Origin: Saccharina japonica
Taxonomy: Eukaryota; Sar; Phaeophyceae; Laminariales; Laminariaceae
Direction: 5' to 3'
Length of the DNA: 64,000 nt
NCBI GenBank assembly: GCA_008828725.1
Contig: MEHQ01000893.1
Coordinates: 105,941-169,940, forward strand
The notes below the pieces were generated by a model. It was not told the DNA's origin. It did no database searches and saw only the letters and a list, made by a program, of their open reading frames with translations. The position numbers were made by a program, and so were the translations under genes. This document shows positions 63,932 to 64,000 of this stretch, piece by piece. Within the stretch, counting starts at the first letter, position 1. Each line of letters begins with the position of its first letter.

Positions 63932-64000
63932 GTGAGAGGTTTGTCGGTGGTGGTGTTCGTTGTGGTGGTGGTGGTGGTGGTGGTGCTGCTGCTGCTGCTG
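63932..64000 (+). repeat. (GGT)n and (GCT)n microsatellite in an intron
   Basis: The window ends inside the intron after the TrpC exon, in GGTGGTGGT followed by CTGCTGCTG. Confidence 0.85.

Overview
The window is nuclear DNA of a eukaryote with large, repeat-filled introns. Coding islands are GC-rich and sit in a sea of transposon-derived repeats, homopolymer runs (C, G and T runs up to 42 nt) and CAG/CTG, GGT and GAT microsatellites. Introns have GT-AG borders with GTRAGT donors and pyrimidine-rich acceptors. A short (TTAGGG)n tract is present. The combination of BTB/T1-TLD proteins, a membrane-spanning RGS protein, a TrpC-type enzyme and intron-laden repeat-rich DNA suggests a stramenopile, perhaps a brown alga. 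That is inference; no organism marker is visible.

Layout. 1-563: the 3' end of a BTB/T1-domain gene, probably decayed beyond base 330. 564-9211: no recognisable gene; MITEs, a tRNA-like tandem array (about 7.5-8.5 kb) and poly-C elements. 9220-12729: a composite foldback transposon with hAT-like 8-bp target duplications, into which a 5'-truncated non-LTR retrotransposon (9960-12689) has jumped. 13786-15822: a two-exon gene for a BTB-TLD-BTB protein, a paralog of the fragment at base 1. 17059-17767: a second, solitary copy of the foldback transposon with its own 8-bp target duplication. 18-32 kb: no firm gene; a 1-kb tandem duplication, tRNA-derived SINEs, several MITE families and satellite-like repeats.

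32.9-53.7 kb (+): one gene spread over about 20 kb. It encodes a polytopic membrane protein with a C-terminal RGS domain. I could chain its exons because every intron phase matches. One 117-nt exon, with its flanking introns, lies in a recent tandem duplication (46.8-48.3 kb and 49.4-50.9 kb). 53.7-63.8 kb: repeats only, including an 81-bp satellite that appears to have grown from a small MITE inside another MITE. 63823-63931: one exon of indole-3-glycerol-phosphate synthase; the gene runs off the right edge.

The genes do not form a pathway. The most unusual structures are the composite foldback transposon, the dispersed poly-C repeat whose hairpins show compensatory base changes, and the duplicated RGS exon. 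The assembly contains a 78-base N gap at 46373-46450, inside one poly-C element.
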